Part shown: positions 62,501 through 64,000 of the stretch, in pieces
How the letters are laid out: each line of letters opens with the position of its first letter
Position numbering within the stretch: the stretch's first letter is position 1
Assembly (NCBI RefSeq): GCF_027359675.1
Contig: NZ_CP114786.1
Coordinates: 4,190,501-4,254,500 of the forward strand
Origin: Roseibium sp. Sym1
GTDB taxonomy: Bacteria > Pseudomonadota > Alphaproteobacteria > Rhizobiales > Stappiaceae
DNA length: 64,000 nt
Direction of reading: 5' to 3'
Position numbers and translations under genes: made by a program
Notes under the pieces: generated by a model
What the model saw: the letters and a program-made list of their open reading frames with translations, nothing else
The model's database searches: none
Told to the model about the DNA's origin: nothing

Positions 62501-63293
62501 GGCCAAGGCGCTGTTTGACGACGCCCGGCGCATGCTCGACGAGATTGTCGAGAAGAAGCTCCTGACCGCGCGCGGCATCGCAGCGCTGTGGCCGGCCAAC
62601 GCCGTCGGTGACGACGTCCGTGTCTTTGCCGACGAAGGCCGTTCCGAGACACTGGCAACCTTCCATACGCTGCGCCAGCAGATGGCGCGGACGGCCGGCG
62701 GACGCGCCAATGTGGCCCTCAGCGATTTCGTCGCACAGAAGGACAGCGGCATCAGCGACTGGATCGGCGGCTTCGCCGTGACCGCGGGGCATGGCGAGGA
62801 CGAGCTTGCCGCTCGCTATGCAAGGGAAGGGGACGACTACAACAAGATCCTCTCCCAGGCGCTCGCCGACCGGCTGGCGGAAGCCTTTGCCGAGAAGCTG
62901 CACCAGATCGTGCGGACGGACCTGTGGGGCTATGCGGCCGACGAGAACCTCTCGATCGAGGACATCATCGCCGAGAAGTACCAGGGCATCCGGCCGGCCG
63001 CCGGATATCCCGCGCAGCCGGATCACACGGAGAAGGATACGCTGTTCAAGCTGCTCGACGCCGAACGGCTGACCGGCATCCAGCTGACGGAAAGCCGGGC
63101 GATGCTGCCGGGTTCCTCCGTTTCGGGGCTCTATTTCGGTCATGCCGACAGTCACTATTTCGGTGTCGGCAAGATCGAACGGGACCAGGTGGAAGACTAT
63201 GCCGCGCGCAAGGGCTGGGACCTGGCCTACGCGGAACGCTGGCTTGCGCCGATCCTGAACTACGATCCGGCCCGCATGGAAGCGGCGGAATAA
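59565..63293 (+). CDS. metH: cobalamin-dependent methionine synthase
   Basis: This 1242-residue, full-length MetH transfers the methyl group of methyl-THF to homocysteine. Domains in order: homocysteine-binding barrel (about 10-330, ending [15 protein letters not shown] with the zinc cysteines), pterin-binding barrel (about 350-640, [20 protein letters not shown]), B12-binding region with axial-histidine motif GDVHDIGKN (about 760), and the C-terminal reactivation domain ([31 protein letters not shown]). The start is GTG at 59565, after AAGGAAA. It closes the sahR-metF operon and has a strong terminator. Confidence 0.97.
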   Translation: MIKSDAFERLRDLAKTRILVLDGAMGTEIQLLKLDEAAYRGERFKDWPSDVKGNNDLLCLTQPDALRQIHIDYLEAGADIIETNTFSSTTIAQADYGMEELAYELNVESARLAREAADHVTAQDPSRPRFVAGALGPTNRTASISPDVNNPGYRAVSFDDLRIAYAEAARGLIAGGADILLVETIFDTLNAKAALFAIDEVFEETGKILPVMISGTITDLSGRTLSGQTPEAFWNSVRHTNPLTIGLNCALGAKEMRAHIDELGRVADTFVCAYPNAGLPNEFGEYDESPEQMAALVGEFAEAGLVNFVGGCCGSTPAHIRAIAGAVADKTPRVIPEIDRHMRLSGLEPFVVTRETNFVNVGERTNVTGSARFRKLIKEGDYATALDVARQQVENGAQIIDINMDEGLLDSEEAMVTFLNLVAAEPDIAKVPIMIDSSKWTVIEAGLKCVQGKGVVNSISMKEGEEAFIAQAKLVRRYGAAVVVMAFDEQGQADTFERKTEICARSYKVLTEKVGFPPEDIIFDPNIFAVATGIEEHNNYGNDFIEATGWIRENLPHAHVSGGVSNLSFSFRGNEAVREAMHSVFLYHAIQRGMDMGIVNAGQLAVYNDLDAELRELCEDVVLNRRDDATDRMLDAAERWKGEGGKKREADLTWRTWGVAKRLEHALVHGIDDYVVEDTEEARQAFDRPLHVIEGPLMDGMNVVGDLFGSGQMFLPQVVKSARVMKKAVAYLMPFMEKEKEELGQTGQSSAGKILMATVKGDVHDIGKNIVGVVLQCNNFEVIDLGVMVPAAKILETAKREKVDMVGLSGLITPSLDEMCHVAAELEREGLDVPLLIGGATTSKIHTAVKIHPNYAKGQAIYVTDAGRAVGVASKLMSEGGREPYYADVRAEYADIAEKHAASRGGQQRTSLAAARENAFAADFAGKPPVAPKKPGATVFDGFPLDELVPMIDWTPFFATWEIKGRYPAVLTDNRYGPAAKALFDDARRMLDEIVEKKLLTARGIAALWPANAVGDDVRVFADEGRSETLATFHTLRQQMARTAGGRANVALSDFVAQKDSGISDWIGGFAVTAGHGEDELAARYAREGDDYNKILSQALADRLAEAFAEKLHQIVRTDLWGYAADENLSIEDIIAEKYQGIRPAAGYPAQPDHTEKDTLFKLLDAERLTGIQLTESRAMLPGSSVSGLYFGHADSHYFGVGKIERDQVEDYAARKGWDLAYAERWLAPILNYDPARMEAAE

Positions 63294-63327
63294 TCAGAAC
63301 CGCAGTTCGGACTGCTTGCAAGAAACC

Positions 63328-63366
63328 GGCCTCCCGCGGATCTGCCGCGGGAGGCCGTTTGTTTTT
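63328..63366 (+). terminator. intrinsic terminator of metH
   Basis: GGCCTCCCGCGG (63328-63339) pairs perfectly with 63345-63356 across a 5-nt loop, followed by GTTTGTTTTT. Confidence 0.92.
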
Positions 63367-63431
63367 GTGCTCGAATTGTATGACGTAAGGAAAATAACAC
63401 ATTTTTTTGAGAATATGCACATTGTGCGCTC

Positions 63432-63458
63432 TTGTAATGCGCACGGAGTGCACTACAA
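63432..63458. promoter_or_regulatory. inverted repeat upstream of the 47-residue gene
   Basis: TTGTAATGC (63432-63440) and GCACTACAA (63450-63458) form an inverted repeat with one mismatch, followed by a further TACAAT. The half-site resembles the ATTGTA/TACAAT elements at 1852-1891 upstream of the DUF1127 gene. Confidence 0.45.
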
Positions 63459-63514
63459 TACAATCATCAGGTGAACGTGAAAGGTTCTGCGCTCACCGAA
63501 AGGAGAACAATAAT

Positions 63515-63658
63515 ATGAATGTGCAAATCGCCAGAATTCTGCTGGTCCAGCATCGCCAGGACTACAACCGTGACCGCCTTCCCTGGCTGCCGTCACGGCT
63601 CTATCGCTCCTGGCGCGAAGCGCTTCCAAGGATCCAGGAAACCTTCAGGGCTTCCTGA
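63515..63658 (+). CDS. small basic protein, 47 residues
   Basis: This short gene has an excellent ribosome-binding site (AAAGGAGA, spacing nine) and encodes MNVQIARILLVQHRQDYNRD followed by a basic, Trp-containing segment (LPWLPSRLYRSWREALPRIQ). It is not a clear DUF1127 member but has the same size and basic character. An inverted repeat lies upstream and a strong terminator downstream, so it is a self-contained transcription unit. Function unknown. Confidence 0.75.
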   Translation: MNVQIARILLVQHRQDYNRDRLPWLPSRLYRSWREALPRIQETFRAS

Positions 63659-63745
63659 TCCGGGCCGGAACCCCATCGGGCCCCAACAACAAAAACATGA
63701 CAAAGGACGTTTCATTGCCCCGGACGTCCACCCATCCTGACAAAG

Positions 63746-63767
63746 CCCGGCTTCAGCCGGGTTTTTT
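63746..63767 (+). terminator. intrinsic terminator of the 47-residue gene
   Basis: CCCGGCT (63746-63752) pairs with AGCCGGG (63755-63761), immediately followed by TTTTTT. Confidence 0.9.
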
Positions 63768-63779
63768 GTTCTTCGGCCC

Positions 63780-64000
63780 TCACGTCCGGCTGAAGAGGAG
63801 CTTCAATCCTGCAAAGGCGAAGAACCCGCCAAGCAGCATCTGGATGAAGCGGCGGGCCCTGCCGTAGACCCGGACCATGACCGGCGTGGAGAAGGCAACC
63901 GCGTAGAGGATGTGGATCAGGATGGAAAGAAGGAACGTGCCCAGGACGATCACCGCACCGACCCAGAACGGCGCGCCTTCCTTCAGGCCCAGCGAAATGA
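63780..64000 (-). CDS. LysE/RhtB family exporter, C-terminal part (runs off window)
   Basis: The minus-strand frame from the window edge to the TGA at 63780 encodes about 73 residues: a membrane helix (AVIVLGTFLLSILIHILYAV), a loop with RVYGRARRFIQMLLGG, and a final helix ending FAFAGLKLLFSRT. This is the characteristic last third of LysE/RhtB amino-acid or homoserine-lactone exporters. The start lies outside the window. Confidence 0.8.
   Translation of the reverse strand, partial: ISLGLKEGAPFWVGAVIVLGTFLLSILIHILYAVAFSTPVMVRVYGRARRFIQMLLGGFFAFAGLKLLFSRT

Noticed and set aside
59997..63155. Open frame of 1052 codons antisense to metH
   Set aside because: It is fully contained within a conserved gene on the other strand and has no recognisable motif.

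Overview
This is a GC-rich chromosomal segment that looks alphaproteobacterial, most likely Hyphomicrobiales and probably a Stappiaceae-type marine bacterium (Roseibium/Labrenzia/Stappia-like). The evidence is the family content: an F1-ATPase zeta inhibitor subunit, a BA14K-like protein, DUF1127, DUF2259 and DUF2336 proteins, a 35-residue membrane protein between purS and purQ, a SahR-type ArsR/methyltransferase fusion ahead of metF/metH, and the rhizobial type of rhamnose operon. The genus is inference. I saw no tRNA, rRNA, prophage or CRISPR array.

Layout. 1-4.5 kb: edge of a membrane-protein gene, a MocR-type regulator divergent from a DUF1127 gene, a VOC protein, and a peroxiredoxin-like gene divergent from an AraC regulator. 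4.5-5.1 kb: an intergenic block built of palindromic repeats. 5.1-14.7 kb: purine genes purQ, a small membrane protein, purS, purC and purB (all minus strand; purL is absent), interleaved with a lipoprotein, a three-gene toxin/antitoxin-like operon with its own promoter/operator, the zeta subunit, an HpcH aldolase, a serine hydrolase, a BA14K-like protein and a metallophosphoesterase. 14.8-17.6 kb: Nudix hydrolase, P-loop kinase, APC permease. 17.7-18.6 kb: a small GIY-YIG nuclease gene enclosed by hairpin repeats. 18.6-28.1 kb: rpe, DUF2259 protein, BASS-type transporter, FAD oxidoreductase, PepSY protein plus membrane-bound LuxR regulator, and an Lrp regulator divergent from a fused indolepyruvate ferredoxin oxidoreductase. 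28.2-38.2 kb: small DUF1127-like protein, DUF2336 protein, MscS channel, secreted protein, two glycosyltransferases, an MFS exporter, and a protein I cannot place.

38.6-45.4 kb: an ABC sugar-uptake operon (binding protein, two permeases, ATPase) ending in a fumarase/aspartase-superfamily lyase, with a divergent GntR/LacI-hybrid regulator; its substrate is unknown. 45.6-45.9 kb: a TA-flanked 268-bp element with inverted termini. 45.9-57.0 kb: a complete L-rhamnose system, with rhaD-rhaI on the minus strand and rhaR, rhaS, rhaT, rhaP, rhaQ, rhaM, rhaK on the plus strand. 57.1-63.3 kb: sahR, metF, a small unknown gene and metH behind a perfect 22-bp palindrome, an apparent methionine/SAH-cycle operon. 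63.4-64 kb: a small protein gene behind an inverted repeat, and the end of a LysE-family exporter gene.

The most unusual signal is at 17685-18611. Seven copies of a hairpin repeat surround a 98-codon GIY-YIG nuclease gene. Two composite units of about 144 bp form inverted arms around it, and the inner hairpin stems covary between copies. Two more copies lie between rhaD and rhaI. This resembles the layout of REP sequences around RAYT transposases, with a GIY-YIG nuclease in the enzyme position. That mechanistic reading is a hypothesis.
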